Below, piece by piece: positions 8,496 to 17,148 of a stretch of 23,454 nucleotides of DNA (its first letter is position 1; each line of letters begins with the position of its first letter). The notes under the pieces are model-generated. The model saw only the letters and a list, made by a program, of their open reading frames with translations. It had not been told where the DNA came from and searched no databases. This DNA comes from Clostridia bacterium (GTDB taxonomy: Bacteria; Bacillota; Clostridia; Christensenellales; Borkfalkiaceae). The position numbers and the translations under genes were made by a program. The stretch lies in contig JAGCIP010000111.1 in assembly GCA_017648525.1 (NCBI GenBank), forward strand, positions 1-23,454, given 5' to 3'.

Positions 8496-9737
8496 ATGAC
8501 GTATTATAAACAATTTGACAATGGTTTGAGATTAGTAATATACAAGATGGACGGTTTCGTTTCCGTATCGTCTGGAATACTTGTAAAAACGGGCAGTTAC
8601 AATGAAACGAGTGAAGAAAACGGAATTTCACACTTTATTGAGCACGTAATGTTTAAGGGGACAAAAAAGCGCACGGCGTTTGAAATTTCCGACCATATTG
8701 ACCGAATCGGTGCACAAATTAATGCCTTTACGAGTAAGGAACTTACTTGTTATTATACTAAATCAACAGGCGAGCATTTAGGCGAATCTTTAGACGTGTT
8801 ATCCGACATATTTTTTAATTCTAAATTCGACAAAGAAGAACTTGAAAAAGAAAAGGGCGTAATTATAGAAGAAATAAATATGAGTGAAGATACGCCCGAA
8901 GAATTATGTTTAGACCTACTTGCAAAAAGTTATTACGGTGGTAGCGGATTAGGTCAAACTATATTAGGACCTACTAAAAATATTAAACGCTTTACCCGAG
9001 ATGACGTTGAAAAGTATATGGACAAGTATTACACGGCAGACAACGTTGTTATAGCGATTGCGGGTGACGTGGACGTAAAACAAGCGGAAAGTATGGTAAA
9101 AGAACTTTTTGCGGATAAGTTTACCCGTAAAAAGTCTGCAAAACAAGTAAAATATAGAGCGGTAGCGCCTAATAGATTATATAAATCAAAAAGAATTGAA
9201 CAATCACATATAGGTTTAGCAATGAAAGGATTTGCCGTTGACGACCCGATTAACGACGCATTTGCTATTGCAAATAACGTTTTTGGTGGTGGAATGAGCA
9301 GTAGGCTTTTTCAAAAAATTCGTGAAGAGTTAGGGCTTGCTTATAGCGTTTATTCATATTCGTCGCAATATAAAGATAACGGTGTTTTGGAAATTTATGC
9401 GGGCGTAAATACCGCCCATAGAGATTTAGCCGTTAACGCTATTGCAGAAGAAGTAAAACGTTTCAAAAAAGACGGCTTGACTGAACAAGAATTCATACGT
9501 GGTAAAGAGCAAATGAAAAGTGCGTTTATTATGGGCAGGGAGAGTACGGCGTCGCAAATGATGTTACACGGCAAATATTTGCTTTATTTGGAGCGTGAGT
9601 TTGACGTTAAAGAACGCTTAGATAAGATAGAGAAAATCACTCTAAAAGACGTTTTAGGGGCGATAGAACGCTCGTTCGATATAGAAAATTCGGCAACGGC
9701 AACCGTTGGCAGTAAACGTTCTAGTATAAAGATATAA
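8496..9737 (+). CDS. M16 family zinc metallopeptidase (MlpA/YmxG type)
   Basis: A 413-residue processing-peptidase-like protein with two M16 halves. The inverted zinc motif HFIEH is at H46-E49-H50, and the third ligand fits E126 in VIIEEINMSEDTPEE, 76 residues later as in pitrilysin. The C-terminal half (about 190-413) contains GGGMSSRLFQKIREELGLAYSVYS, the conserved Arg/Tyr segment of the family. There is no signal peptide, so it is probably cytoplasmic. TTGGAGAA precedes the ATG. The position directly after ylxY reproduces the Bacillus order rpsO-pnpA-ylxY-mlpA. In Bacillus the enzyme has been connected with regulation of extracellular protease production; the substrate here is unknown. Confidence 0.92.
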   Translation: MTYYKQFDNGLRLVIYKMDGFVSVSSGILVKTGSYNETSEENGISHFIEHVMFKGTKKRTAFEISDHIDRIGAQINAFTSKELTCYYTKSTGEHLGESLDVLSDIFFNSKFDKEELEKEKGVIIEEINMSEDTPEELCLDLLAKSYYGGSGLGQTILGPTKNIKRFTRDDVEKYMDKYYTADNVVIAIAGDVDVKQAESMVKELFADKFTRKKSAKQVKYRAVAPNRLYKSKRIEQSHIGLAMKGFAVDDPINDAFAIANNVFGGGMSSRLFQKIREELGLAYSVYSYSSQYKDNGVLEIYAGVNTAHRDLAVNAIAEEVKRFKKDGLTEQEFIRGKEQMKSAFIMGRESTASQMMLHGKYLLYLEREFDVKERLDKIEKITLKDVLGAIERSFDIENSATATVGSKRSSIKI

Positions 9738-9751
9738 AAGTTAATAAAAGC

Positions 9752-9785
9752 AAAGGGACTTTCTTTGATGGAAAGTCCTTTTTTT
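9752..9785 (+). terminator. Intrinsic terminator after the M16 peptidase gene
   Basis: GGACTTTC (9756-9763) pairs with GAAAGTCC (9771-9778), extended by AAAG against CTTT-type bases, with a 7-base loop and a T run to 9785. Strong and well placed, 14 bases after the stop codon. Confidence 0.9.
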
Positions 9786-9809
9786 ATTCATATAGGAATA
9801 TACTTTAAT

Positions 9810-10805
9810 ATGAAAATCATTAGGATTATAACAGGCTTGGTGCTTGTGTTTTGTATATTGTTTACATGTTTTTACGGTCAATTTAAGATTGCCGAAAGTC
9901 AAGATGCAAAACCTATAGAATATAGGGGCGTTCTTAAAATGTGGCAAATAGACGGATTTGAAGGCGGTGCTGGGTCTAGAAAACAATTTTTGCTTAAAGT
10001 AGCGCGTGGTTTTGAAAGGGAAAACGACGGCGTTTTAATAATGGTTAGCGACTATACGCTTGCGGGGGCAGAAGAAAATTTAAAAAACGGAATTTATCCC
10101 GACCTTATATCATATTCAAATGGCTTAGAAATAACAGGAGCGTGCGAAATTTGCCCCGAACGTGAAACACTATCGGGTATGGTCGGAGAAAAGTCTTATG
10201 CAACGGCGTGGTGTAGGGGTGGATACGTGTTAATATCTAATCCACAATTAACCGACCAAATTTACCCTAACACCCCTGTTGATAATCTTTTAGTTTCGCA
10301 AGGTGAATACACACAGCCGTTAACCGCATTAGTCTTAGAAGGTGTAGAAGTTAAAAGCATGGACGTGAAAAAACCTATGGATGCTTACGTCAAATTCGTT
10401 TTAGGGAAAACCCCGTATTTTTTGGCAACGCAAAGAGATTTGGTAAGGTTGCAAAATAGGGGAATGAATTATAACGCATACCCACTAACGGTATTTAACG
10501 ATTTGTATCAATACGTTTCGGTTACTTCAAACGACCTGATAAAACAGGTGTACGCCCAAAAATTCGTTAACTATTTGCTTACCGAAAAGGTGCAATCGTT
10601 GTTAACGGAAATAAAGATGTTTTCACCGCACATAAAGGTAAATTATCAAGAGCAAAGTTATGTAGATATGCAATCGGTAAGTGCAAGAACGGGAATTTCA
10701 GCCTTTAATAGCAAGGAGCAATTAAAGGAGTTGCAACGTGTATCCGCACTTTCACTTAATGGAGAGAGTGAATATATAAATAAAATAAAAAATATGCTTG
10801 TTTAA
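9810..10805 (+). CDS. Membrane-anchored protein resembling an extracellular solute-binding protein
   Basis: A 331-residue protein, counting from the ATG at 9810. An upstream in-frame ATG at 9765 lies inside the terminator hairpin and is not credible. Residues about 5-23 form a hydrophobic N-terminal segment (signal peptide or anchor); CFYG near residue 20 is a poor lipobox. The mature part opens with YRGVLKMWQIDGFEGGAGSRKQFLLKVARGFE, which looks like the first lobe of a family 1 (sugar-type) solute-binding protein. I recognise this fold class but no specific family, and no permease or ATPase gene is near, so transport is unproven. It stands alone after a terminator, without a good ribosome site: AGGA at 9794-9797 is 12 bases from the ATG. 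A TATACT at 9799-9804 might be a -10 box. Confidence 0.7.
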   Translation: MKIIRIITGLVLVFCILFTCFYGQFKIAESQDAKPIEYRGVLKMWQIDGFEGGAGSRKQFLLKVARGFERENDGVLIMVSDYTLAGAEENLKNGIYPDLISYSNGLEITGACEICPERETLSGMVGEKSYATAWCRGGYVLISNPQLTDQIYPNTPVDNLLVSQGEYTQPLTALVLEGVEVKSMDVKKPMDAYVKFVLGKTPYFLATQRDLVRLQNRGMNYNAYPLTVFNDLYQYVSVTSNDLIKQVYAQKFVNYLLTEKVQSLLTEIKMFSPHIKVNYQEQSYVDMQSVSARTGISAFNSKEQLKELQRVSALSLNGESEYINKIKNMLV

Positions 10806-10807
10806 CC

Positions 10808-10836
10808 TTGAAAAAAAATAAAAAATATAGTAAAAT
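10808..10836 (+). promoter_or_regulatory. Promoter for the murB operon
   Basis: TTGAAA (10808-10813) and TAAAAT (10831-10836), spaced by 17 bases. The predicted start of transcription, near 10843, lies within the AAGGAG ribosome site at 10841-10846, so the leader would be only about 8 bases long. Confidence 0.65.
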
Positions 10837-10850
10837 GTAAAAGGAGATAT

Positions 10851-11744
10851 ATGGGCTTTAAGGAAGAACTTTTGGTTTTTCCACATGCGAAGATTAAATA
10901 CAATGAACCTATGAAAAACCACACGTCTTTAGGCGTTGGCGGAGATTGTGATTATTATGCGGAAGTATGTACCCTATACGGTTTAAATTGCTTGTTTATG
11001 CTTGCAAAAGAAAATGGCGTGACATGTAAAGTTATAGGGAACGGTACGAATTTATTAGTTTCCGATAATGGTTTTTGCGGTTTAATAATAAACGTAAGCA
11101 AAATCAACGACGTGTTTTTCAAAAGAGATTGTGTTCGAGCAATGGCTGGCGCAAGTCTTGAAAAATTGATAAGGTTTACGGTTGAGAACGGGTTATCTGG
11201 CATAGAATCGTTATCAGGCATTCCCGCTTCAGTCGGCGGTGCGGTGGTTATGAACGCAGGCGCATTTGGGCATAATATATCTGATTGTATAGAAACGGTT
11301 GAAACCCTTAAAGATGGGAAACTGAAAGTTTACGATAAGCAAGACTGCCGTTTCGGTTATAGAAAAAGTAGATTTTTAGGTAAAGACGAAGTAGTGGTTT
11401 CTGCAACTTTTAAGTTTAAGGAGCGGGAAAGGAGCGCTATTAGTTGCGGTGTGGAATCTTTTGCCGAGATAAGAAGAACTATTCAACCGTCTGGGAGAAG
11501 TTGCGGATCGGTTTTCAAAAACCCCAAAGGTTTTAGCGCCGGTCAGTTGATTGAGCGGGCTGGGCTGAAAGGATTAAGCGTTGGTGGCGCTAAAATTTCT
11601 GAAAAGCACGGAAATTTTATCATAACTAGCGGGCGTGCAACCGCAATGGACGTGTTTAATTTGATTACTACCATAAAGGAAAAAATAAAAGACGAATTCG
11701 GGATTGAATTAGAAAAGGAAGTCGAATTAGTCGGGGAGTTTTAA
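10851..11744 (+). CDS. murB: UDP-N-acetylmuramate dehydrogenase (UDP-N-acetylenolpyruvoylglucosamine reductase)
   Basis: A 297-residue FAD enzyme that reduces enolpyruvyl-UDP-GlcNAc with NADPH to UDP-MurNAc, the second committed step of peptidoglycan precursor synthesis in the cytoplasm. FAD-binding motifs: IGNGTNLLVSD (62-72) and SGIPASVGGAVVMNAGAFG (122-140). Tyr170 and Arg171 lie in YRKSRF, the catalytic Ser220 in CGSVFKNP, and the C-terminal Glu290 in KEVELVG. Length and motif set fit type II MurB of Bacillota. AAGGAG is close to the ATG. The stop TAA overlaps the next gene's ATG (TAATG), implying coupling. Confidence 0.96.
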   Translation: MGFKEELLVFPHAKIKYNEPMKNHTSLGVGGDCDYYAEVCTLYGLNCLFMLAKENGVTCKVIGNGTNLLVSDNGFCGLIINVSKINDVFFKRDCVRAMAGASLEKLIRFTVENGLSGIESLSGIPASVGGAVVMNAGAFGHNISDCIETVETLKDGKLKVYDKQDCRFGYRKSRFLGKDEVVVSATFKFKERERSAISCGVESFAEIRRTIQPSGRSCGSVFKNPKGFSAGQLIERAGLKGLSVGGAKISEKHGNFIITSGRATAMDVFNLITTIKEKIKDEFGIELEKEVELVGEF

Positions 11745-12511
11745 TGATTTTAACGTCGGATTATCATACTCATACGGTGTACAGCCACGGTAAAGGCAGT
11801 ATACTAGATAACGCCCGCTCTGCACAAGAAGTAGGGCTAAAAGAGATAGGTATATCCGACCACGGTTTTTCTCACCCTGCGTTTGGGTTAAGGGCGAACA
11901 AAGTCCCCAAAATGAAAGAAGAATGCAAACTTGCCACCGAACAAACGGGTGTAAAAGTCTTGATGGGCATTGAATCTAATCTTATAGGAACGGACGGCAA
12001 GGTGGACTTAAAGCCTAGCCGATACGACGATTTTGACGTTTTTTTGGTGGGTTTTCATAAATTTGTTTTGTTTAAACCTAAAACGATATTTTCGCTTTTT
12101 ATACCAGACCTTTTTCACACTTATATAGGAAAGCCTGCTAAGTGGGTTATTAAAGAAAACACTAAAGCGTTTGTCAACGCCATAAAAAACAATCCGATAG
12201 ACGTTATAACGCACTTAAATTATTATTGTTTTGCAGACGTTTCAGAGGTTGCAAAAGTTGCCACTGATTATGGAACGTATATCGAACTAAACGCTAAAAA
12301 AACTCACTTTACCGACCAAGAAATAGATGCGCTTTTAAAAACTGACGTTAGATTTGTAATAAATTCAGATGCGCACGCCCCTAAAAGAGTAGGGGAAATA
12401 TCGCTGGTTGAAAAATTGGTAGAAAGGACAAACTTTCCGTTAGATAGGATAGACAATATAGATGGGCGATTACCCAAAATGCGTTTTAAGGCGTTTAAGG
12501 AGCGTGGCTAA
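11744..12511 (+). CDS. PHP-domain phosphoesterase
   Basis: A 255-residue protein of the polymerase and histidinol phosphatase (PHP) superfamily. The trinuclear metal-site residues are all visible: H8 and H10 (DYHTHT), D39 and H40 (ISDHG), E77 (GIESN), H105 (GFHK), H157 (THLNY), and D209 and H211 (NSDAHAP). It probably hydrolyses a phosphomonoester; histidinol phosphate is one possibility, but no histidine genes are near and related stand-alone PHP proteins have varied substrates. PHP genes between murB and whiA are common in Clostridia, usually with rapZ and yvcK as well, which are missing here. Its last base overlaps the whiA start. Confidence 0.9.
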   Translation: MILTSDYHTHTVYSHGKGSILDNARSAQEVGLKEIGISDHGFSHPAFGLRANKVPKMKEECKLATEQTGVKVLMGIESNLIGTDGKVDLKPSRYDDFDVFLVGFHKFVLFKPKTIFSLFIPDLFHTYIGKPAKWVIKENTKAFVNAIKNNPIDVITHLNYYCFADVSEVAKVATDYGTYIELNAKKTHFTDQEIDALLKTDVRFVINSDAHAPKRVGEISLVEKLVERTNFPLDRIDNIDGRLPKMRFKAFKERG

Positions 12512-13455
12512 TGAGTTTTTTAAACGACGTTAAGACGGAAATAATAAATAAGCCCATTAAGGATAGACATTGTAAACTTGCTTTTTTAGCGGGTGTAATT
12601 CGTGGTGCGGGTACACTGTATGAAAAGGATGGCGAATTAGGTCTAGATATTCGCACGGGTGGAGAAGAACTTGCAATGTTCGTTACAACCCAACTTTCTA
12701 ATCTTTTCAATTATCAAGTAAGAGAAGTTTCGGTGTCCGAAGATAGACTTAACAAAAAGGACAAGTTCGTAATAAGCATAGTTGGAGAGAGAGCGCTTGA
12801 GATTTTAGAAGAACTTGAAGTAATTATAGAAAAAGACGAAGAGTTAGCGGTTAATTTAAAGTTTTACGATGCGCTTACTAGCAAAGAGTGTTGTCTTAAA
12901 TCGTTCATACGTGGGCTATTCGTTGCGATAGGAAACGGAACGATTCCAGAAGGTGACTCTGGCGTTAATACAGGGTATCATTTAGAACTTGTTTTCAGTC
13001 ATTATACCCCAGCGTTAGAAACGAGCGAAAAACTAGCCGAACACGGTGTTTTAACAAAGATTACCCGTCGCCGTGAAAATTATATCGTATATATAAAAAG
13101 CGCAGAAGAAATTAAGGATTTTCTTGCTTTTTTACCTGCACCGGTATCAGTTTTAAAACTTATGGATTTAATGATAACAAGGGAAATATCCAACAATTCT
13201 AACAGACAAAAAAATTGTGATTTAGGCAATCTAAACAAACAAGTAGAAGCGTCGGCAAAACAGGTTGATGCGGTGAATAAAATTATGCAAACGATAGGTT
13301 TAGAAACTCTTAAACCTGACTTGTATAAGGTTGCAGTAGCAAGGAAAGAAAACCCCGAATTTACACTTTTAGAACTTGCCGAAGAACTCGGTGTTACTAA
13401 GAGTTGTTTAAACCACAGATTGAGAAAACTCGTATATATTGCAAACGAGTTATAG
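12511..13455 (+). CDS. whiA: DNA-binding protein WhiA
   Basis: A 314-residue regulator with an N-terminal WhiA domain (about 1-85), a LAGLIDADG homing-endonuclease-like core (CCLKSFIRGLFVAIGNGTIPEG at about 127-148, without the catalytic acids of real endonucleases), and a C-terminal helix-turn-helix region. The conserved NSNRQKNCDLGNLNKQ block is at about 229-244, followed by LLELAEELGVTKSCLNHRLRKL (286-307). In Streptomyces WhiA controls sporulation division; in Bacillus it affects cell division and chromosome segregation. The ATG lies in TAATG with the PHP gene, with AAGGAG about 10 bases upstream. dnaE follows after 21 bases. Confidence 0.95.
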   Translation: MSFLNDVKTEIINKPIKDRHCKLAFLAGVIRGAGTLYEKDGELGLDIRTGGEELAMFVTTQLSNLFNYQVREVSVSEDRLNKKDKFVISIVGERALEILEELEVIIEKDEELAVNLKFYDALTSKECCLKSFIRGLFVAIGNGTIPEGDSGVNTGYHLELVFSHYTPALETSEKLAEHGVLTKITRRRENYIVYIKSAEEIKDFLAFLPAPVSVLKLMDLMITREISNNSNRQKNCDLGNLNKQVEASAKQVDAVNKIMQTIGLETLKPDLYKVAVARKENPEFTLLELAEELGVTKSCLNHRLRKLVYIANEL

Positions 13456-13476
13456 AATAAACCAAAGGAAAAAACT

Positions 13477-16400
13477 ATGCCAGAATTCGTACATTTACAC
13501 GTCCACACCGAATACAGTCTATTAGACGGTGCAACCAGAATAGATGAAGTTTTCAAGGCGTGCAGAAAAAAAGGTATGCACTCTTTAGCCATAACCGACC
13601 ACGGAAATATGTTCGGTTCGCTTTACTTTGCAGAATGCGCAAAAAAGGCGTATATGAAAGCGTTAGAAGAAGGAAAGAGCGAAGAAGATGCGAAGATGCA
13701 GGCGATTATCGGTTGCGAACTTTACGTTGCCGAAAATCACAAAGAGCCTGAAAGAGAATACGACCATTTGGTTTTACTTTGCAAAAACAAAAAAGGGTAC
13801 AAAAACCTAATAAAACTTGATTCAATAGCATACGTAGACGGTTTTTATTATAAACCGAGAATAGATTATAAATTGTTAAAAGAGCATTCGGAAGGATTAG
13901 TTTGTCTTTCGGGCTGTCTTGCGGGCAGAGTATCAAAGCGTTTGCTTATGAACGATTACGAAGGCGCAAAAGAAACGGCCTTAATGCTTAAAGAAATGTT
14001 TGGCGAAGATTTTTATTTGGAAATTCAAGACCACGGTATGCCCGAACAAAAGCGCATAATTCCGCTAATGGTTAAACTTTCCAAAGAGATAGGCGTAGAA
14101 CTTGTTGCTACTAACGACGTTCACTATATAGAAAAGGATGACGCAGAAGTTCAAGACGTTGTTGCGTGCATAAGCACAAAGTCCACCATAGACGACCCGA
14201 CTAGGTTTAAAATGGACACCGATCAAGCATACTTAAAAACATACGACGAGATGTTGGCGGTATTCCCAAATTTACCCGAAGCGCTTGCAAACACGGTTAA
14301 AATAGCCGAAAAATGTAATGAAGAGCCTATTTTCGATTTAAATAAAAAGTGTGAACCGATAAGAGATAACTCACTAATACCAGGTTATATTCCCGATAAC
14401 GGACAGTCTGCATACGAATACTTAAAAGATTTAGCAGAAACAGGTCTTAAAGAACGTTATCCAGTCATAACTGATGAAATTCGTGAGCGTTTTGATTACG
14501 AATTATCAACCATACACAATATGGGATATATAGAGTATTATCTCATAGTTTGGGACTTTATAAACTACGCTAAAAGCATAGGCATTTCGGTAGGTGCAGG
14601 GCGTGGTAGCGGTGTGTCGTCAATCATAGCATATTCGGTTGGTATAACCGACGTGGACCCATTAAAATACGACCTAGTATTCGAGCGTTTCTTGAATAAA
14701 GAACGTGTAAGTATGCCTGACTTTGATATAGACTTCCAAGACGATAGGCGTGGCGAAGTTGTGGAATACGTCCGCAAAAAATACGGTAGCGACAGGGTTG
14801 CGCAAATAGTAACCTTTGGTACGCTTGCCGCAAAACTCGCTATAAAAGACGTCGGTAGAGTTTACCGCGTGCCTTATTCGGAAACGGATAAAATCACCAA
14901 GTTAATGGACGCTAAATTCGGTATAAAAGAAAACTTTGGCTTTAAGAAAACCAAAGATAACGAAGACGTTAGCGTAAAAGAATTAGTGCAAATGTACGAA
15001 GAAGACCCCACCGTTAAAAAGGTAGTCGACATGGCAATGCGTGTTGAAGATATGCCAAGACAAACGGGTATGCACGCAGCGGGCGTCGTTATTTGTGCAA
15101 AGCCGATAGCCGATAACGTCCCCTTACAAAGAAGTGGCGACGACGTAACTACTCAGTTTGATATGAAAGAAGTTGAGCAACTCGGTATGCTTAAAATGGA
15201 CTTCTTGGGGTTAAGAACTTTAACCGACGTTTCAAAGGCAAAGCAATACATTTACGAAGATTTTGGAGTTACTTTAGACTTTCATAAATTAGGGTATGAA
15301 GACGAAGAAACTTATAAACTCATAGGTGAAGGTGAAACCGATGCGGTATTCCAACTTGAAAGTCCGGGTATGAAACGCTTTATGCGTGACTTAAAACCAT
15401 CTACTTTTGAAGATATTATCGCAGGTATTTCAATGTATAGACCGGGGCCTATGGATTCAATACCGACCTACGTTAAGTATAAGCATAATCCTGAAACAAT
15501 AAGATACAAACATCCCTTGTTAGAGCCGTTGTTAAAGGCGACTTACGGCGTATTAATATACCAAGAACAAGTTATGCAAATATGTCAGGTGTTAGGCGGA
15601 TTTTCGCTTGGACAAGCAGACATAGTGCGCCGTGCTATGGGTAAAAAGAACGTTGAAGAAATGGATAGACAAAAAAAGATATTCATTGAAGGCGGTGTGA
15701 GTGAAAAAGGCGACCCCATTTGCGGTGCAGTTGCTAACGGCGTTCCCGTGGACGTTGCAACCGAAGTGTTTGACGAAATGGCGGGCTTTGCTAAGTATGC
15801 GTTTAATAAGTCGCACGCTGCGGCGTATGCAGTTTTAGCATATCAAACGGCATATCTAAAACGTTATTATCCTGTTGAATTTTTTGCATCTATTCTAAAC
15901 AACCGTATTGACAAAATTGAAGAAACTTCTAAATATTTAACCTACGTTCACAGTAAAGGAATACAAGTTTTTGCACCCGACATCAATAAATCTGTTGCAT
16001 ACTTTAAGTGTGAAAACGGCGGGCTTCGTTTCGGGTTAGTAGGGCTTAAAAACGTTGGACTCGGCGTAATCAATGCGATAGTAGAAGAAAGGGAAAAGAA
16101 CGGCGTTTTTTCTTCGTTTGAAGACTTTATAAATAGAACGGTATCGTTAGGAATAAACAAGCGATTAGTAGAAAGTTTGATTTTAGCGGGTGCGTTTGAT
16201 AACTTTGGTGTAAACAGAAGAACGCTAATGGCTGTTCACGGCGAATATATGGATAGAGTTTCTACCGCAAACAAGAAAAAAGACGATAGACAAATCAGTC
16301 TTTTCGGCACGATACTTGATGAAGACGAAGGCTTAGAACTTGAATATCCCGTTATGAGTGAATATTCGTCAAAAGAAAAACTAACCTTAGAAAAAACCGT

Positions 16401-17031
16401 ACTTGGAATATATTTTTCAGGGCATCCATTAGCAGATTATAAAGAGCAGTTTGATAAATTCTCTTTTAACACTAGCGTTTTAAGTTTTTATGAAGAAGAC
16501 GAAGATGGCAATCGCACTTATACGGAAATTAAAGAAGGCGAGCACGTTGTTATGGGTGGTATCATTACCGAGTTTACAAGACTAGCAACCCGTAGCGGGC
16601 AAACTATGGCGTTCGTAAAGGTAGAAGACGTTTACGGGCAAATAGAAGTGATTTTATTCCCTAAAGTTTTTGAAAAATCTAGAGACGTTGTAAAAGAAGA
16701 AACGGTTGTAAAAGTTTCGGGCAAATTGCAAGTAAAAGACGGTAACCCGCAAATAATAGCCGATAATATTGACTTGTTCGAGATAAACGAAGACGTAAAA
16801 GAGAATATCGAACAAGAATATATGGGAATAATAATCCCCGACGGCAAGGAAAATTGCCTTGACGATATAAGAGACGTTTTGGAAGGTTACCCAGGTAATA
16901 TTCCCGTAATAATCGCAATGAACGGCAAGAAATACAACGCAAAATGTTCAATAAGAAAATGTGACGGATTACTTGGCGAACTTAAAAATTTTGTGTCGGC
17001 ACAAGACGTTATATTTTTCAAGAAAAAATAA
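13477..17031 (+). CDS. dnaE: DNA polymerase III alpha subunit, DnaE type
   Basis: An 1184-residue replicative polymerase of family C. The N-terminal PHP domain begins HLHVHTEYSLLDG (6-18) and has ITDHGN (39-44). The palm domain carries the catalytic PDFDIDF at 414-420 and a third aspartate, D575, in KMDFLGLRTL. The fingers and HhH region includes YAFNKSHAAAYA, and an OB-fold lies at about 1020-1067 (VVMGGIITEFTRLATRSG). The end, about 1110-1184, is a family-variable tail. There is no exonuclease insertion, so this is DnaE rather than PolC; Bacillota normally carry both, with DnaE extending primers. Its place downstream of murB-PHP-whiA and upstream of pfkA is a recurrent Clostridia arrangement. 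AAAGGA precedes the ATG. Confidence 0.96.
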   Translation: MPEFVHLHVHTEYSLLDGATRIDEVFKACRKKGMHSLAITDHGNMFGSLYFAECAKKAYMKALEEGKSEEDAKMQAIIGCELYVAENHKEPEREYDHLVLLCKNKKGYKNLIKLDSIAYVDGFYYKPRIDYKLLKEHSEGLVCLSGCLAGRVSKRLLMNDYEGAKETALMLKEMFGEDFYLEIQDHGMPEQKRIIPLMVKLSKEIGVELVATNDVHYIEKDDAEVQDVVACISTKSTIDDPTRFKMDTDQAYLKTYDEMLAVFPNLPEALANTVKIAEKCNEEPIFDLNKKCEPIRDNSLIPGYIPDNGQSAYEYLKDLAETGLKERYPVITDEIRERFDYELSTIHNMGYIEYYLIVWDFINYAKSIGISVGAGRGSGVSSIIAYSVGITDVDPLKYDLVFERFLNKERVSMPDFDIDFQDDRRGEVVEYVRKKYGSDRVAQIVTFGTLAAKLAIKDVGRVYRVPYSETDKITKLMDAKFGIKENFGFKKTKDNEDVSVKELVQMYEEDPTVKKVVDMAMRVEDMPRQTGMHAAGVVICAKPIADNVPLQRSGDDVTTQFDMKEVEQLGMLKMDFLGLRTLTDVSKAKQYIYEDFGVTLDFHKLGYEDEETYKLIGEGETDAVFQLESPGMKRFMRDLKPSTFEDIIAGISMYRPGPMDSIPTYVKYKHNPETIRYKHPLLEPLLKATYGVLIYQEQVMQICQVLGGFSLGQADIVRRAMGKKNVEEMDRQKKIFIEGGVSEKGDPICGAVANGVPVDVATEVFDEMAGFAKYAFNKSHAAAYAVLAYQTAYLKRYYPVEFFASILNNRIDKIEETSKYLTYVHSKGIQVFAPDINKSVAYFKCENGGLRFGLVGLKNVGLGVINAIVEEREKNGVFSSFEDFINRTVSLGINKRLVESLILAGAFDNFGVNRRTLMAVHGEYMDRVSTANKKKDDRQISLFGTILDEDEGLELEYPVMSEYSSKEKLTLEKTVLGIYFSGHPLADYKEQFDKFSFNTSVLSFYEEDEDGNRTYTEIKEGEHVVMGGIITEFTRLATRSGQTMAFVKVEDVYGQIEVILFPKVFEKSRDVVKEETVVKVSGKLQVKDGNPQIIADNIDLFEINEDVKENIEQEYMGIIIPDGKENCLDDIRDVLEGYPGNIPVIIAMNGKKYNAKCSIRKCDGLLGELKNFVSAQDVIFFKKK

Positions 17032-17084
17032 GAGAAAAAATAATTATAAAAGTTAAAAAAGGTATAAAAATACCGTTAAAACAG

Positions 17085-17113
17085 TAGAAAAAAATTTTAT
17101 CTTATGATAAAAT
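17085..17113 (+). promoter_or_regulatory. Possible promoter for the phosphofructokinase pair
   Basis: TAGAAA (17085-17090) and TAAAAT (17108-17113) are spaced by 17 bases in the 117-base gap after dnaE. The -35 is weak. A start near 17120 would leave a normal leader before AAGGAG at 17138-17143. Confidence 0.4.
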
Positions 17114-17148
17114 AAACTACAATACGAATTTAGGACTAAGGAGTAAAA

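Noticed and set aside
9765..9809. Upstream start for the solute-binding-like protein
   Set aside because: The ATG is in the terminator loop; starting at 9810 gives a proper N-terminal hydrophobic signal.
12889..12960. Homing endonuclease reading of the LAGLIDADG-like segment
   Set aside because: The protein has the complete WhiA architecture, including the C-terminal helix-turn-helix, and lacks the acidic catalytic residues.
13080..13592. 170-codon minus-strand frame across whiA and dnaE
   Set aside because: It is a shadow of two well-supported genes with no ribosome site or family resemblance.
17055..17074. Small hairpin GGTAT-AAAA-ATACC with an A tract, a minus-strand terminator shape
   Set aside because: The stem has only 5 weak pairs and no minus-strand gene ends nearby.
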